Part shown: positions 15,518 to 24,562 of the stretch, one piece after another
How the letters are laid out: each line of letters starts with the position of its first letter
Numbering within the stretch: the first letter of the stretch is position 1
Assembly (NCBI GenBank): GCA_007361935.1
Contig: CP041667.1
Span: 2,384,501 to 2,448,500, forward strand
Reading direction: 5' to 3'
DNA: 64,000 nt
DNA from: Lachnospiraceae bacterium KGMB03038
Lineage (GTDB): Bacteria > Bacillota > Clostridia > Lachnospirales > Lachnospiraceae
Position numbers and translations under genes: made by a program
The notes under the pieces: generated by a model
What the model saw: the letters and a program-made list of their open reading frames with translations, nothing else
Databases searched by the model: none
What the model was told of the DNA's origin: nothing

Positions 15518-16291
15518 TTACTCTTTCCTTTCCGCTCTTCCAAATCCCAGGCAGGCCAACGCCAAACAGATCAAAGTGATCAGTATTGCCGCTGGAATCC
15601 AGGGGATCAGATCTATCTGGAAGGTATCAAAGTTAGCGGCCATCTCTCCTTGCAGGACAGTTACCATATAGAAGGGATAGCACATGGGATAACAGAACCA
15701 AACTTTGCTGTTCATGACCAGCACGGACGGCACAATAGAAGCCAAGCCGATCCCCATGGAAAATACGGCTGTCCGGATCCAGACCGCCACCATCCAGAAG
15801 AAAGCCGTCATGGGGATCGCAGACAGATAGATCAGTCCTGTCTCCCGCAGTACCAGCAGCGGCGAGATCATCAGATCATAGTCGTTCATCGCTCCAGCGA
15901 TCATTGCCGCTGGAAAATACAGCAGGTCCATAAATCCAAGCTGGATCGCCGCAAGAAGCAGTAATACTAAGAATTTTGCCAGGCAAAGGGTCGGCAGAGA
16001 CACCGGCAGGGCCAGCATTTTCCGGATGCCTCCGTCCCGCCGCTCTGTCTGGTTTAAAAGAACGGTTCCGATCACCAGCGTGGCCGGATACATGAACCAG
16101 GCAAGTCCCAAAAAGCCCTGGATGAAAAAATTATTTTCCGGCGAGATCCCCTCCGCCTGCATCTCAAAGTTCATCCCGGAATTCACCACCGATGGTATCC
16201 ACAGGATCACGATAGGGATCAGCAGAATCCACAAAATATGTGAACGGCGTATTTTCTTCAGTTCCATCGAAAGATAACTGATCAGATTCAT
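15518..16291 (-). CDS. Lantibiotic-protection type ABC-2 permease (LanG/CprC-like)
   Basis: A 257-residue membrane protein with about six hydrophobic segments, of the ABC-2 permease type found as the second permease in LanFEG, Bcr and Cpr peptide-resistance transporters. It starts with MNLISYLSMELKKIRRSHILW, typical of these subunits. The ATG at 16291 overlaps the previous stop (TAATG) and has GGAGG 8 nt upstream. It is last in the ATPase-permease-permease operon. Confidence 0.85.
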   Translation of the reverse strand: MNLISYLSMELKKIRRSHILWILLIPIVILWIPSVVNSGMNFEMQAEGISPENNFFIQGFLGLAWFMYPATLVIGTVLLNQTERRDGGIRKMLALPVSLPTLCLAKFLVLLLLAAIQLGFMDLLYFPAAMIAGAMNDYDLMISPLLVLRETGLIYLSAIPMTAFFWMVAVWIRTAVFSMGIGLASIVPSVLVMNSKVWFCYPMCYPFYMVTVLQGEMAANFDTFQIDLIPWIPAAILITLICLALACLGFGRAERKE

Positions 16292-17034
16292 TACCGTTTC
16301 CTCCTCTCTCGTAAAATCACACCTTCCGCTCCGCAAAAAAGAACAGTCTCTGCAACCGCCAGCAAAAGCAGGGGCCCCACCCAGTCTCCTGACTGTGCCG
16401 CCGGAAGGGTCCAAAAGGGCATAGCGTAAGGAAATGCCGCCCACCCGATCTGATCCATTGGCATCATAATGGCTGTAAACATCGCGATCACTCCGATTCC
16501 CAGAGAAATCCACATATTTTTAAAAAGGGAAGCGATCACCATGGACAATACGCAGGCCGGGAAAAACAAAATCAGTTCATAGCCAAATACCTTTACCAGT
16601 TCCTTCCCAAACTCCCAAATGTTCTCCTGCCGGTCAGAAAACCACCGGATCTGGCAGAGCAAAAGCGACAGCGCCTCGATCGCCATCCCCAGAGCAAGAG
16701 AACCAGCCAGCAGAATCGTCTTGCCGGCAAACATGCCTCCCATATTTCTTGGCAGTGTTTCCATCTTACGGATTCCATCATCAGCAAATTCAATATGATA
16801 CAGTACACAAGAGCCGATCACCAAAAGGAACAGATCCAGCATGTCGATCATCTGCCAGTTAGCCTCCAGCAGGATTTCCAATGTGGGCAGATTCTGGCTG
16901 GTAAAGGTATCTGAACGCGCGGCCAGATTTACGACTGGAAACGCTCCCGCCAGAAGCGCTCCCACAAGAAAGGCCAGATAATACCCGGTCCGCTTCATTT
17001 TCCGGATCTCCAGAAGCAGTTTCATTTCTTCCAC
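16291..17034 (-). CDS. Lantibiotic-protection type ABC-2 permease (LanE/CprB-like)
   Basis: A 247-residue permease with six predicted membrane segments and the family start MEEMKLLLEIRKMKRTGYYL. It contains IEFADDGIRKMETLP, which parallels NQTERRDGGIRKMLALP in the next permease, as expected for the paired subunits of LanFEG-type exporters. It overlaps the ATPase gene by 13 nt and the next permease by 1 nt. Confidence 0.85.
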   Translation of the reverse strand: MEEMKLLLEIRKMKRTGYYLAFLVGALLAGAFPVVNLAARSDTFTSQNLPTLEILLEANWQMIDMLDLFLLVIGSCVLYHIEFADDGIRKMETLPRNMGGMFAGKTILLAGSLALGMAIEALSLLLCQIRWFSDRQENIWEFGKELVKVFGYELILFFPACVLSMVIASLFKNMWISLGIGVIAMFTAIMMPMDQIGWAAFPYAMPFWTLPAAQSGDWVGPLLLLAVAETVLFCGAEGVILRERRKR

Positions 17035-17792
17035 CTCCCCGCTTTTCCCATCGCCAGGTTATCTTCTTCGATCAACGCCAGGAAGGTCTCCTCCAGAGGA
17101 TCGGTGGGCAGCCCTCTCTCTCTTGCGTATCTGCGCAAGTCTTCTAACGTGCCTTCAAACAGCAGTCTTCCATGATTCAGGATTCCCACGTCGTCCGCCA
17201 TCAGTTCGATCTCCGGCAGCAAATGGGAAGATACCAGCACAGTACAGTCATATCTTCTGGGCAGTTCCCGGATCAGCGTACGGATCTCATGAATCCCGGA
17301 CGGGTCCAGCCCGTTGGTGGGTTCATCCAGAATCAATACCGGCGGTCTCCCAAGGAGCGCGCCAGCCAGTCCCAGCCGCTGTTTCATCCCCAGAGAATAT
17401 TTCCTGGCCAGCCGCTTCCGGTAAGGAATAAGTCCCACCGTCTCCAGCGCTTCTTCCACACTTTCCTTTGGCAGGCCCAAGATCTTGCGGATCAGGTCCA
17501 GATTCTCCTCGCCTGTCAGATTCCCATAGAAAGCGGGCGCCTCGATAAAAGAGCCGATCTCACTTAAAATCTCCTTGCGATGTCTGGCATAGGTCTTCCC
17601 GTTGATCCGAAAATTTCCCGATGAGGGAACCGTCATTCCCAGCAGCATTTTCATGGTTGTTGATTTTCCCGCCCCATTAGGTCCCAGAAATCCATATACC
17701 CGGCCCCGCTCAATGTGCAGATCTAAGTTTGAGACCGCTGTAAAATCTCCATATCGTTTCGTCAGTTTCCGTGTTTCTATCATAGATTTCAT
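17022..17792 (-). CDS. Lantibiotic-protection type ABC transporter ATPase (LanF/CprA/BcrA-like)
   Basis: A 256-residue ABC ATPase with Walker A GPNGAGKST (residues 38-46), signature YSLGMKQRLGLAGALLG, Walker B PVLILDEPTNGLDPSG and H-loop VLVSSHLLPE. The pattern and C-terminus match BcrA/LanF subunits. With the two permeases it probably removes cationic antimicrobial peptides from the membrane. The divergent two-component system next to it is the expected regulator, as in CprABC-CprRK. Confidence 0.93.
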   Translation of the reverse strand: MKSMIETRKLTKRYGDFTAVSNLDLHIERGRVYGFLGPNGAGKSTTMKMLLGMTVPSSGNFRINGKTYARHRKEILSEIGSFIEAPAFYGNLTGEENLDLIRKILGLPKESVEEALETVGLIPYRKRLARKYSLGMKQRLGLAGALLGRPPVLILDEPTNGLDPSGIHEIRTLIRELPRRYDCTVLVSSHLLPEIELMADDVGILNHGRLLFEGTLEDLRRYARERGLPTDPLEETFLALIEEDNLAMGKAGRWKK

Positions 17793-17957
17793 CTTTCCTT
17801 CCTCCTTCCACCTGCCATTCAGTATAACCCCCTATCCTTACAACAGCCTTCCCTCTGTCTTACATTTACCTTACAAATGCTCTGGTTCCTTTCCGTCCCA
17901 GGACTTCCTGTGCTATACTGTGATCATGGCAAACAGATGTATGGTGAGGTGAAGCAA

Positions 17958-18659
17958 ATGAATCTGGATTATCTAAAACATAAGAAACTGCTCTTGGTAG
18001 ACGACGAACCGGGGCTTTTGGATATGGTCACAGACATTTTAAAGGAAGATGGATATCAGAATCTGAAAACTGCCGGAACGGTAAAAGAAGCGTTAAAGCT
18101 ATGCCAGGACTGGAAGCCGGATTTTGCCATCCTGGATGTGATGCTCCCAGACGGGGACGGATTCTCTCTTCTTCAGGCCATTCGGACTTTCTCGGATCTT
18201 CCGGTGCTGTTTCTGACGGCCCGCGGGGAGGACGAAGATAAATTTAAGGGTCTGGGATTGGGGGCCGACGACTATCTGGTAAAACCATTTCTCCCAAGAG
18301 AACTGACCCTTCGCATCGGCACGATCCTTCGCCGCTGCTACAAGGAAGAATCTCCCCTGGTCCGTCTGGCTGCCTGCCAGATCGACTTTGAGCGGGCGGA
18401 GGTCATCAAAGACGGACAGCATCTTCCCCTGACTGCCAAAGAGTTTGCTCTGCTCCAGGCTCTTCACCGAGGCGCGGGAAAGATCGTTACCATCGATCTG
18501 CTCTGCGAAGCCGCCTGGGGTGAGAATCCATTTGGCTATGAAAACTCTCTGATGGCCCATATCCGGCGCATCCGGGAGAAGATCGAGGCCAACCCCTCCA
18601 AGCCCTGCTCTCTTATTACAGTCAAAGGGCTTGGTTACAAGCTTCTGACGGAGGATTGA
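17958..18659 (+). CDS. OmpR/PhoB-family response regulator
   Basis: A 233-residue regulator: receiver domain with acidic pocket DDE (15-17) and phospho-acceptor Asp60 in FAILDVMLPDGDG, then a winged-helix DNA-binding domain ending ENSLMAHIRRIREKIE and GLGYKLL. The ATG at 17958 follows a GAGGTGAAG site; an upstream extension has none. It lies 165 bp from the divergent ABC operon and 3 bp before the kinase gene. It is likely to sense peptide stress through the kinase and to activate the transporter. Confidence 0.95.
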   Translation: MNLDYLKHKKLLLVDDEPGLLDMVTDILKEDGYQNLKTAGTVKEALKLCQDWKPDFAILDVMLPDGDGFSLLQAIRTFSDLPVLFLTARGEDEDKFKGLGLGADDYLVKPFLPRELTLRIGTILRRCYKEESPLVRLAACQIDFERAEVIKDGQHLPLTAKEFALLQALHRGAGKIVTIDLLCEAAWGENPFGYENSLMAHIRRIREKIEANPSKPCSLITVKGLGYKLLTED

Positions 18660-18662
18660 AAC

Positions 18663-20051
18663 ATGAAGAGCACATTGAAACTGATCCGGCGTTTTTTTAC
18701 GATCCTGGTTCTATCTGTTCTTTTGCTTCTGGTGGTGAATCTAACTCTATTCATCGCCGTCACCTGGAAAACAGTGGGGGGACAAAGTCCCTGGAAAATG
18801 GCAGAGTCCATCTCTTCTTCCTTATTGATACAGGAAGATGGGAGTTATCAGCTTGACGCTTCTTCGGCGGATCTTCTGGCCCGTCAGGATACCTGGGCCA
18901 TCCTGGTAGAAAATGGATCTGGAAATGTAATCTGGCAAAGCGACGGACTTCCTTCCCAGATTCCCCTCCATTATAGCCTGTCTGAAATGTCCCAGGCTCT
19001 CCGGGGATATGTGGCTGATTATCCCACCACATATGCCAGCCACGGAGAGGATCTTTTGATCCTGGGACATCCAAAGACCTCTTATTGGAAATTAATGTGG
19101 AACACCTTTGACTACAGCATGATCAGCAATGCTCCGAAAACAATGCTGTTATTCCTTGGCTTTAACGCCTGTATCATCCTGATCATCTATCTTGCCTCCA
19201 CCTCCGGTATCCTGCGGGCGGTCAAGCCTATTGTCCAGGGCGTGGAGGCTCTTCCTGACGGTCAGGATATCGCGGTCCGGGAGAAAGGCCTGTTCTCTCA
19301 GCTTGCGGCCTCCATCAACCGGACCAGCCAGCGCCTGCGTACCCAGGAATACCAACTGAAGAAAAAGGAAGCGGCCAGAGCCGACTGGATCGCCGGCGTC
19401 TCCCACGATGTACGCACTCCTCTTTCCATGATCATGGGATACGCCGTCCAGCTGGAGGAAGACACAGCGCTTCCCAAAGAGGCAAGAAAAAAGGCCGGTA
19501 CCATCCGGCTACAGAGCATACGTATGAAAAATCTGATCAACGACCTGAATCTGGCCTCGAAACTGGAATACCACACCCAGCCCGTTCACCTTGCGTCAGT
19601 CAACACAGTCGCTCTGCTGCGCAAGATTGTAGTGGATTTCCTGAATCTGGACCCTGAAGGAACTTATCCCATCACCTGGGACACAGACGAAGCTTTAACT
19701 GTCTGCCTTATCCAAGCCGATGAAAACCTGCTCCAAAGAGCCGTCTCTAACCTGATCGTTAACGCCCAGGTACACAATCCAGAAGGCTGTTCCATAACGG
19801 TGCGACTTACAAAGGAAGAGCCTCAGTGCCGGATCACCGTTGCCGATAATGGCTGCGGTATCTCCGATGAAGACCTCGTGACCCTCCGGAGTACGCCCCA
19901 CTACCTCTTATCCGATGGCAGCATCGGAGGACAGCGTCACGGACTGGGACTTTTGATCGTCCGGCAGATCGCAGAAGTCCATGGCGGCCAGGTAGAGATC
20001 GGCCATTCAGAAAGCGGAGGTTTTCAAGCAGATATCCTGCTGCCATGTTAA
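18663..20051 (+). CDS. Sensor histidine kinase (peptide-sensing type)
   Basis: A 462-residue membrane kinase. TM1 is at about 12-34, an extracytoplasmic loop at 35-157, TM2 at about 160-180, a HAMP-like linker, a HisKA domain with phospho-His248 in GVSHDVRTPLSMI, and a HATPase domain with N-box NLIVNAQVHN, DNGCGI and GLGLLIV. It pairs with the regulator 3 bp upstream. The extracellular loop of about 120 residues resembles CprK/LanK sensors rather than the loop-less BceS type. Confidence 0.93.
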   Translation: MKSTLKLIRRFFTILVLSVLLLLVVNLTLFIAVTWKTVGGQSPWKMAESISSSLLIQEDGSYQLDASSADLLARQDTWAILVENGSGNVIWQSDGLPSQIPLHYSLSEMSQALRGYVADYPTTYASHGEDLLILGHPKTSYWKLMWNTFDYSMISNAPKTMLLFLGFNACIILIIYLASTSGILRAVKPIVQGVEALPDGQDIAVREKGLFSQLAASINRTSQRLRTQEYQLKKKEAARADWIAGVSHDVRTPLSMIMGYAVQLEEDTALPKEARKKAGTIRLQSIRMKNLINDLNLASKLEYHTQPVHLASVNTVALLRKIVVDFLNLDPEGTYPITWDTDEALTVCLIQADENLLQRAVSNLIVNAQVHNPEGCSITVRLTKEEPQCRITVADNGCGISDEDLVTLRSTPHYLLSDGSIGGQRHGLGLLIVRQIAEVHGGQVEIGHSESGGFQADILLPC

Positions 20052-20073
20052 AAAGGGACAGGGGATTTTTAAA

Positions 20074-20110
20074 TGGGGCCGGGGGATTTTTAAAAATCCC
20101 CCGGCCCCAT
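20074..20110. repeat. Palindromic repeat copy c; left 37-bp direct repeat of the IS1182-family insertion
   Basis: The same palindrome core as copies a and b, here AAAT-flanked (20071-20112 in full). Bases 20074-20110 are identical to 21812-21848 on the other side of the insertion sequence. The upstream GGGACAGGG is also present (20055-20063), so this is the original genomic repeat. Confidence 0.88.
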
Positions 20111-21811
20111 TTCAGACTGTAGACAAAGTTGGTGCTGGAGCCTAGCTCCAGCACCACTCTTTTTGCCAAAATGCCAACTCCCATATTTTTTTATAAAAGA
20201 TAAAAAAGAATCCTGATTTTTTGTCCTGCCTTTCCCTTACATCCAGAATCTTTGCCAGCTTTTTCAGATTCATGCACGCAAAGGTCAGCCCGGCTTTCAT
20301 TCTCATTCGGGCGTTGCCGATGTATTGTGTGTATCGAAATCCATGCTGTTCTTTTGCACTTCCGAACAATCTCTCAATGGTTTCTTTTCTCAACATATAG
20401 ATCTCTTTGTTCCCGAGAGTATAGCGGATATCCTCACTGGTTTCCAGATACTCTTCCCAAATGTGGCGGGAGATCGTTTTTTCATGCTCTTTGCTTTCTG
20501 TACAGTTGCAAAGGTAAGGGCAGTTTTTACAGATGCTTTTATCGCTCTTGTATTCTTTGTACCCTTCCCGGTTCGTTGTCCGATAAGTAAGGATCTGATC
20601 CGCCGGACAGATATAGCAGTCATAGTACTCATCGTAGACATACTCATATTTCTTGAAGAATCCATCTTTTGTCATGGGCCTTTTATACGGAAACAGGGGC
20701 TGTATCCCGTCTTTTAACAATTCTCGGGCGATTGCTGGAGTCTTATATCCGGCATCCAATACCATCATCTCCATATCCAGGTCTTTCAACTTGTCGTACA
20801 AAGGCTTCCATGTCCTGCTGTCATGTTCATTCCCTGGATGCACAGTATAACCTAAGATCCACCCGTGCTTGTCACATGCAGTCTCTATGTTGTATGCAAA
20901 AACATGTTTATGTTCGCCTTTTCGGAACCACCCGCTTTCCGGATCTGAAGTACTGCATTTTTGCGTTTTGGCTCCTTCCGGGATCTCGTCTGAAGAACCG
21001 CTTTCACCAGAAGTGCCGCTACCCGCTGCAGGCGGTGTAGTTGAATCATCCTTTTTTTCTTTTAAAGGTTTCTTTCCATGATTTTTGCGGTCTTCATTGA
21101 TTTCTTTTTTTAACTCCTCCTCATACCATAGAGCTTCTTGAGATGCAATCCTCTTTCGCCTCTTTTTGCTGTTCGCACAGGCTTTTACATGGGTAGAATC
21201 CACAAACACGGTAGACGTATCTACCAGATGAAACTTCATACATTGTTCGAGGATATGGGAAAAGATCTGTTCAAACAGTTCCGTATCCTTAAAACGCCGG
21301 GTATAGTTTTTCCCAAAAGTAGAAAAGTGAGGAACTGGATCCAGCATATCCAGACCGAGAAACCAACGATACGCTACATTCACTTCGATTTCTTTGATCG
21401 TCTGGCGCATACTTTTAATCCCATAGAGATACTGGATAAAAGGGATTTTGATCAGCATCACCGGATCCATGCTCGGCCTTCCGTTATCTGCACAATACTT
21501 GTCTTCTACAAGATCGTAAATAAAGTTCCAGTCAATTGCCCGGTCAATCTTTCGGAGCATGTGATCCTTTGGCACCATGTCATCCATGCTGAACAGCATC
21601 ATTTGTTCTCTTTTTTTATCGGAATCTCTTGTCATCATAAGCAGGCCCTCCTTATAGGATAATTATACCATGTGCAGAGAACGCACCGCTTAACTTTCGA
21701 GTTGATAAGTAGGGGATTTTTCTTGATAAAAACCGGAAGAATCATTGAAATGTTGATAACTACAATAGAAAAGCTCCGGTGTAAACCGGGGACTTTGTCT
21801 ACAGTCTGAAT
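20111..21811 (-). mobile_element. IS1182-family insertion sequence
   Basis: A 1.7-kb insertion sequence with perfect 19-bp terminal inverted repeats: TTCAGACTGTAGACAAAGT at 20111-20129 and its complement at 21792-21810. One intact transposase gene lies inside. It is flanked by a 37-bp direct repeat that is itself a palindrome. Long target duplications are known for this family. It sits between convergent genes and breaks neither. Confidence 0.92.
20142..21638 (-). CDS. IS1182-family transposase
   Basis: A 498-residue DDE transposase. It opens with the family block (MLFSMDDMVPKDHMLRKID), then GRPSMDPVMLIKIPFIQYLYG and VFVDSTHVKACANSKK with the first catalytic Asp. GYTVHPGNEHDSRTW and MVLDAGYKTPAIARELL carry the second, and a cysteine-rich CKNCPYLCNCTESK block precedes the C-terminal Glu region (RKETIERLFGSAKEQHGFRY). 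A Ser/Thr/Pro-rich spacer sits near residues 200-230. It appears intact. Confidence 0.94.
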   Translation of the reverse strand: MMTRDSDKKREQMMLFSMDDMVPKDHMLRKIDRAIDWNFIYDLVEDKYCADNGRPSMDPVMLIKIPFIQYLYGIKSMRQTIKEIEVNVAYRWFLGLDMLDPVPHFSTFGKNYTRRFKDTELFEQIFSHILEQCMKFHLVDTSTVFVDSTHVKACANSKKRRKRIASQEALWYEEELKKEINEDRKNHGKKPLKEKKDDSTTPPAAGSGTSGESGSSDEIPEGAKTQKCSTSDPESGWFRKGEHKHVFAYNIETACDKHGWILGYTVHPGNEHDSRTWKPLYDKLKDLDMEMMVLDAGYKTPAIARELLKDGIQPLFPYKRPMTKDGFFKKYEYVYDEYYDCYICPADQILTYRTTNREGYKEYKSDKSICKNCPYLCNCTESKEHEKTISRHIWEEYLETSEDIRYTLGNKEIYMLRKETIERLFGSAKEQHGFRYTQYIGNARMRMKAGLTFACMNLKKLAKILDVRERQDKKSGFFFIFYKKIWELAFWQKEWCWS

Positions 21812-21848
21812 TGGGGCCGGGGGATTTTTAAAAATCCCCCGGCCCCAT
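21812..21848. repeat. Palindromic repeat copy d; right 37-bp direct repeat of the IS1182-family insertion
   Basis: Identical over 37 bp to 20074-20110. Unlike copies a, b and c it has no GGGACAGGG lead on its outer side; it abuts the right inverted repeat of the IS on one side and TTAATTATCGG on the other. It is best read as the target-site duplicate of copy c. Confidence 0.85.
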
Positions 21849-21863
21849 TTAATTATCGGTTAA

Positions 21864-23327
21864 TTACCCTGCAAAAAATCCATTAATCGAATCAATGATT
21901 TCTCCTGTCTCTTTGACTGGTTTTGTAATAAGGCTTACTACTACAAATATGATCAGTGCCGCACCGAGCCCCCAGACTCCCGCCATAACCCCAAATGGAT
22001 CAGGGATCACGAAGGTGGTAAAAAGCATAATCGCTTCACCGATACAGATGCTGCTGACCGCCGCGGCAGGTGTCGATCTCTTCCAGTAAACGCCTCCCAG
22101 CATAGCTGGTGCCAGCGCTGCCACACCGCCATTTGCCAGCGCAAGGATGTCACTGATCAATCCCGGCCGCATCAATGCCACGATCACGGATAAAAAGCCA
22201 AAGATCAGTGTTCCCAATCTTGCCACTCTATACTGCTGGTATTCCGTCGCCTCTTTATTAACGTAGGTTTTATAAACATCCGTAGATACCATGGTGCTGA
22301 CCGCATGAAGCTGGGAATCTCCCGTAGACATAGAGGCGGCCAGCGCCCCGGATATTACAAGCGCCGCAAATACGATAGGCGTGTACTTTAGAAGCATTTC
22401 TGGAAAAACGGTATCCGGTGACGCCAGATCCGGCATAAGCAGATTGCCGATCATCCCTACCGCCGGTGTAAATATATAGATAGACGTCAGATAAATAGAC
22501 GAAAATACGGAAGACCATTTTAAGACCTTCAAGGATTTCCCTGAGAAAAACCGAAGCGTCACATGCGGGAACATCATCATTCCGATAGTCACTACCAACC
22601 ATCTGGAAATCCAGTCTGTCGGTGTTACAACTCCTTGGGGGCCGGGCAATGTCAAAAGTTCTGGCACCGCCTGATGGATTGCCTCATAAGCTCCGCTGAT
22701 GCTTCCGTAATTCTGGGTCACAATGATGTACGAACCGATCACCATCCCGATCCACATGAAAACTCCCTGTGCCGCATCCGTGATAGCCACACCTTTCATT
22801 CCACCCATCCAGACCAAGATGATCATAATCGCAAAAAACATGATCGTTCCAAACGCATAACTCAGCTTTCCACCACTGATCACTTCGAAAATATAACCGG
22901 AACCTATGGCCTGCATTGCTACATAAGGAACTGTAAAAACCAGCGCGATTACTGTGACTAAAAGGCCGATAGTCTTATTCTGGTATACATCGCTGATATA
23001 CTGGGACATAGAGATATAACCTCTGGTCTTTCCAAGATACCAAAACCGCCTTCCAATAACCCAAAACATTACGCCCGGAAATACGGTCCAGATTCCATTG
23101 ACCCACCAGCCGATGCCATTATTATATACAAAACCGCTGGCTCCTAGAAATGCATAAGAGCTGTGGTAGGTTGCGCTAAACGTCAAAGTTAGTACAAAAA
23201 CGCCAAGAGAACTTCCTGCCGTGGCAAAATCTTTGATGTTTTTCTTATCTTGTCTGGAAGCGTAGAATGCAATCCCAAGTAAAGATAAAGTATAAATCCC
23301 AAGAATGATCAATCCTACATTACTCAT
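21864..23327 (-). CDS. Sodium:solute symporter (SSS family)
   Basis: A 487-residue membrane protein with about 13 hydrophobic segments. SSS traits are LTFSATYHSSYAFLGASGFVYNNG, the GMKGVAITDAAQGVFMW segment and SGALAASMSTGDSQLHAVSTM, which fits the helix carrying the second sodium site. The ATG at 23327 has GGGGGG 6 nt upstream and is preferred over the ATG at 23333. It overlaps the small membrane gene by 8 nt. It probably imports the substrate of the creatininase-family enzyme in the same operon. Confidence 0.92.
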   Translation of the reverse strand: MSNVGLIILGIYTLSLLGIAFYASRQDKKNIKDFATAGSSLGVFVLTLTFSATYHSSYAFLGASGFVYNNGIGWWVNGIWTVFPGVMFWVIGRRFWYLGKTRGYISMSQYISDVYQNKTIGLLVTVIALVFTVPYVAMQAIGSGYIFEVISGGKLSYAFGTIMFFAIMIILVWMGGMKGVAITDAAQGVFMWIGMVIGSYIIVTQNYGSISGAYEAIHQAVPELLTLPGPQGVVTPTDWISRWLVVTIGMMMFPHVTLRFFSGKSLKVLKWSSVFSSIYLTSIYIFTPAVGMIGNLLMPDLASPDTVFPEMLLKYTPIVFAALVISGALAASMSTGDSQLHAVSTMVSTDVYKTYVNKEATEYQQYRVARLGTLIFGFLSVIVALMRPGLISDILALANGGVAALAPAMLGGVYWKRSTPAAAVSSICIGEAIMLFTTFVIPDPFGVMAGVWGLGAALIIFVVVSLITKPVKETGEIIDSINGFFAG

Positions 23328-23571
23328 TGTCATCCCCCCTTACATCGTCATAATCCTTTTTCCATGCTTTAATCTTTAAAACTCCTACAAGGAACGCCAC
23401 GATCGCCACCGCATACCAAACATCAAGCCATACCAGGAGCGTTGGCCATCCCAGGACAAAAGGATTGGTTTCCGCAAAATCACTGATCTGATTTACAATT
23501 GGAGGATTGACCATAATCAGCACAAGAACAAAGATTCCATATACGATTTTTTCACCCTTTGATAATTTCAT
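23320..23571 (-). CDS. Small membrane subunit paired with the SSS symporter (DUF3311-like)
   Basis: An 83-residue protein with two hydrophobic helices (about 9-24 and 47-66) and a charged C-terminal tail (KAWKKDYDDVRGDD). Such short proteins are often encoded directly ahead of SSS symporters and are thought to be accessory subunits. It has a GGAG ribosome site and overlaps the symporter start by 8 nt, a sign of tight coupling. Assignment to DUF3311 is by size and position rather than by a clear motif. Confidence 0.7.
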   Translation of the reverse strand: MKLSKGEKIVYGIFVLVLIMVNPPIVNQISDFAETNPFVLGWPTLLVWLDVWYAVAIVAFLVGVLKIKAWKKDYDDVRGDDNE

Positions 23572-23609
23572 ACCTTCTCTCCTTCCTTATTTTTTCTCTT
23601 AGTTATCTA

Positions 23610-24380
23610 TCAGTCTTCCTGCATTTTTTGAATTACACAGACTAATCGTTCTACTAGATGCTCGTGATATTTTTTTCCTTTCTCAGCATCCGACTTAGTC
23701 GGTTCTCCCGTTGTTCCTCCTGCGATCTGAGCGTTTTTCTCTGCGTGTGCGTATGTACTTGGAACGTAACATAAGGTATCATGCATAAACGCTGGATCTA
23801 CAGAATACAACTCCTGACTTTTGATCGGATTGTCCTTTGCCAGTTCCAGGTGGACCAACTCCGGATATCGGTACATCATGTGAGAAGTCTCCACCTCTTC
23901 CGCGTGTCCGACCTCTCCAAATCCAAGTTCGCCCACAATATCTTTAGACATATAGGCCGGGTCGAAAATTTTAACAGTAGCCCCTATTTCCCGCTGGATC
24001 TTCTCGGCTGCCATCTGCATCCAGATCACATTTACGATCCGGTGTCCATTAATCATTATGATCTTGTCAAATCCATGCTGTTTTAAGGAAGCGGCAATAT
24101 CATAAACCAGTCCCATCAAGATTTCCGGGCGAATGGTGATTGTTCCCGGAAGAACCATATGATGCGGACTCCATCCAAACCATACCGGCGGGACGATCAC
24201 TGCTTTTGTCTCATTTGCCGCATCTTCTGCCAGCGTGATCGCCACATAGCTGTCTGTACCAAGAGGCATGTGATATCCATGCTGCTCAATGCTTCCAATT
24301 GGAAGTATCGCAACGCCCTTGCTTTCTTCCGCTAATCTTCCTGCTTCTTTCCAACATTTTTCCTGTAGCCATTGACTCAT
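23610..24380 (-). CDS. Creatininase family protein (metal-dependent amidohydrolase)
   Basis: A 256-residue member of the creatininase family, which hydrolyses cyclic or linear amides such as creatinine. Metal ligands are visible as Glu32, His34 and Asp43 in SIEQHGYHMPLGTDSY, with a further His in MINGHRIVN and Glu in GHAEEVETSHM. Usual family members read NGHGGN; here it is NGHRIVN, a notable departure next to the metal site. The ATG at 24380 has GGAGG 8 nt upstream. It leads an operon with the small membrane protein and the SSS symporter, so an imported amide is the likely substrate. Confidence 0.87.
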   Translation of the reverse strand: MSQWLQEKCWKEAGRLAEESKGVAILPIGSIEQHGYHMPLGTDSYVAITLAEDAANETKAVIVPPVWFGWSPHHMVLPGTITIRPEILMGLVYDIAASLKQHGFDKIIMINGHRIVNVIWMQMAAEKIQREIGATVKIFDPAYMSKDIVGELGFGEVGHAEEVETSHMMYRYPELVHLELAKDNPIKSQELYSVDPAFMHDTLCYVPSTYAHAEKNAQIAGGTTGEPTKSDAEKGKKYHEHLVERLVCVIQKMQED

Positions 24381-24401
24381 ACTAAGCACCTCCAAATTTT
24401 C

Positions 24402-24455
24402 TGTTATTTCGTCTGTTTTTTATAAATTTACCAAATTCTCTCCCCAAAAAATGTG
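24402..24455 (-). promoter_or_regulatory. Predicted sigma-A promoter of the creatininase operon
   Basis: On the minus strand TTGGGG (-35, about 24449-24444) and TATAAA (-10, about 24426-24421) are 17 nt apart, roughly 40 nt ahead of the creatininase start. The AAAATTGTGCA-type element lies some 20 nt further upstream, where an activator would sit. Confidence 0.5.
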
Positions 24456-24462
24456 CTCTGCA

Positions 24463-24482
24463 ACACAAAAATTGTGCATTTC
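24463..24482. promoter_or_regulatory. Putative Crp/Fnr-family operator, creatininase side
   Basis: The sequence CACAAAAATTGTGCATTTCA repeats the AAAAATTGTGCA half-site of the palindrome at 24532. It is centred roughly 50-60 bp upstream of the expected transcription start of the creatininase operon, a typical activator position. Confidence 0.5.
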
Positions 24483-24499
24483 ACACCTTCCTTCAACTA

Positions 24500-24549
24500 T
24501 TGAAAACCTTTATTTTTCATACTATAATGATAAAAATTGTGCAATTTTT
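24500..24549 (+). promoter_or_regulatory. Promoter and overlapping operator of the Crp/Fnr regulator gene
   Basis: TTGAAA (24500-24505) and TATAAT (24523-24528) are 17 nt apart, a near-consensus sigma-A promoter. Starting 4 nt after the -10 is a perfect palindrome, AAAAATTG-TG-CAATTTTT (24532-24549), covering the expected +1. Its placement suggests autorepression by the regulator. Confidence 0.7.
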
Positions 24550-24562
24550 CAGGAGGTGTCTC

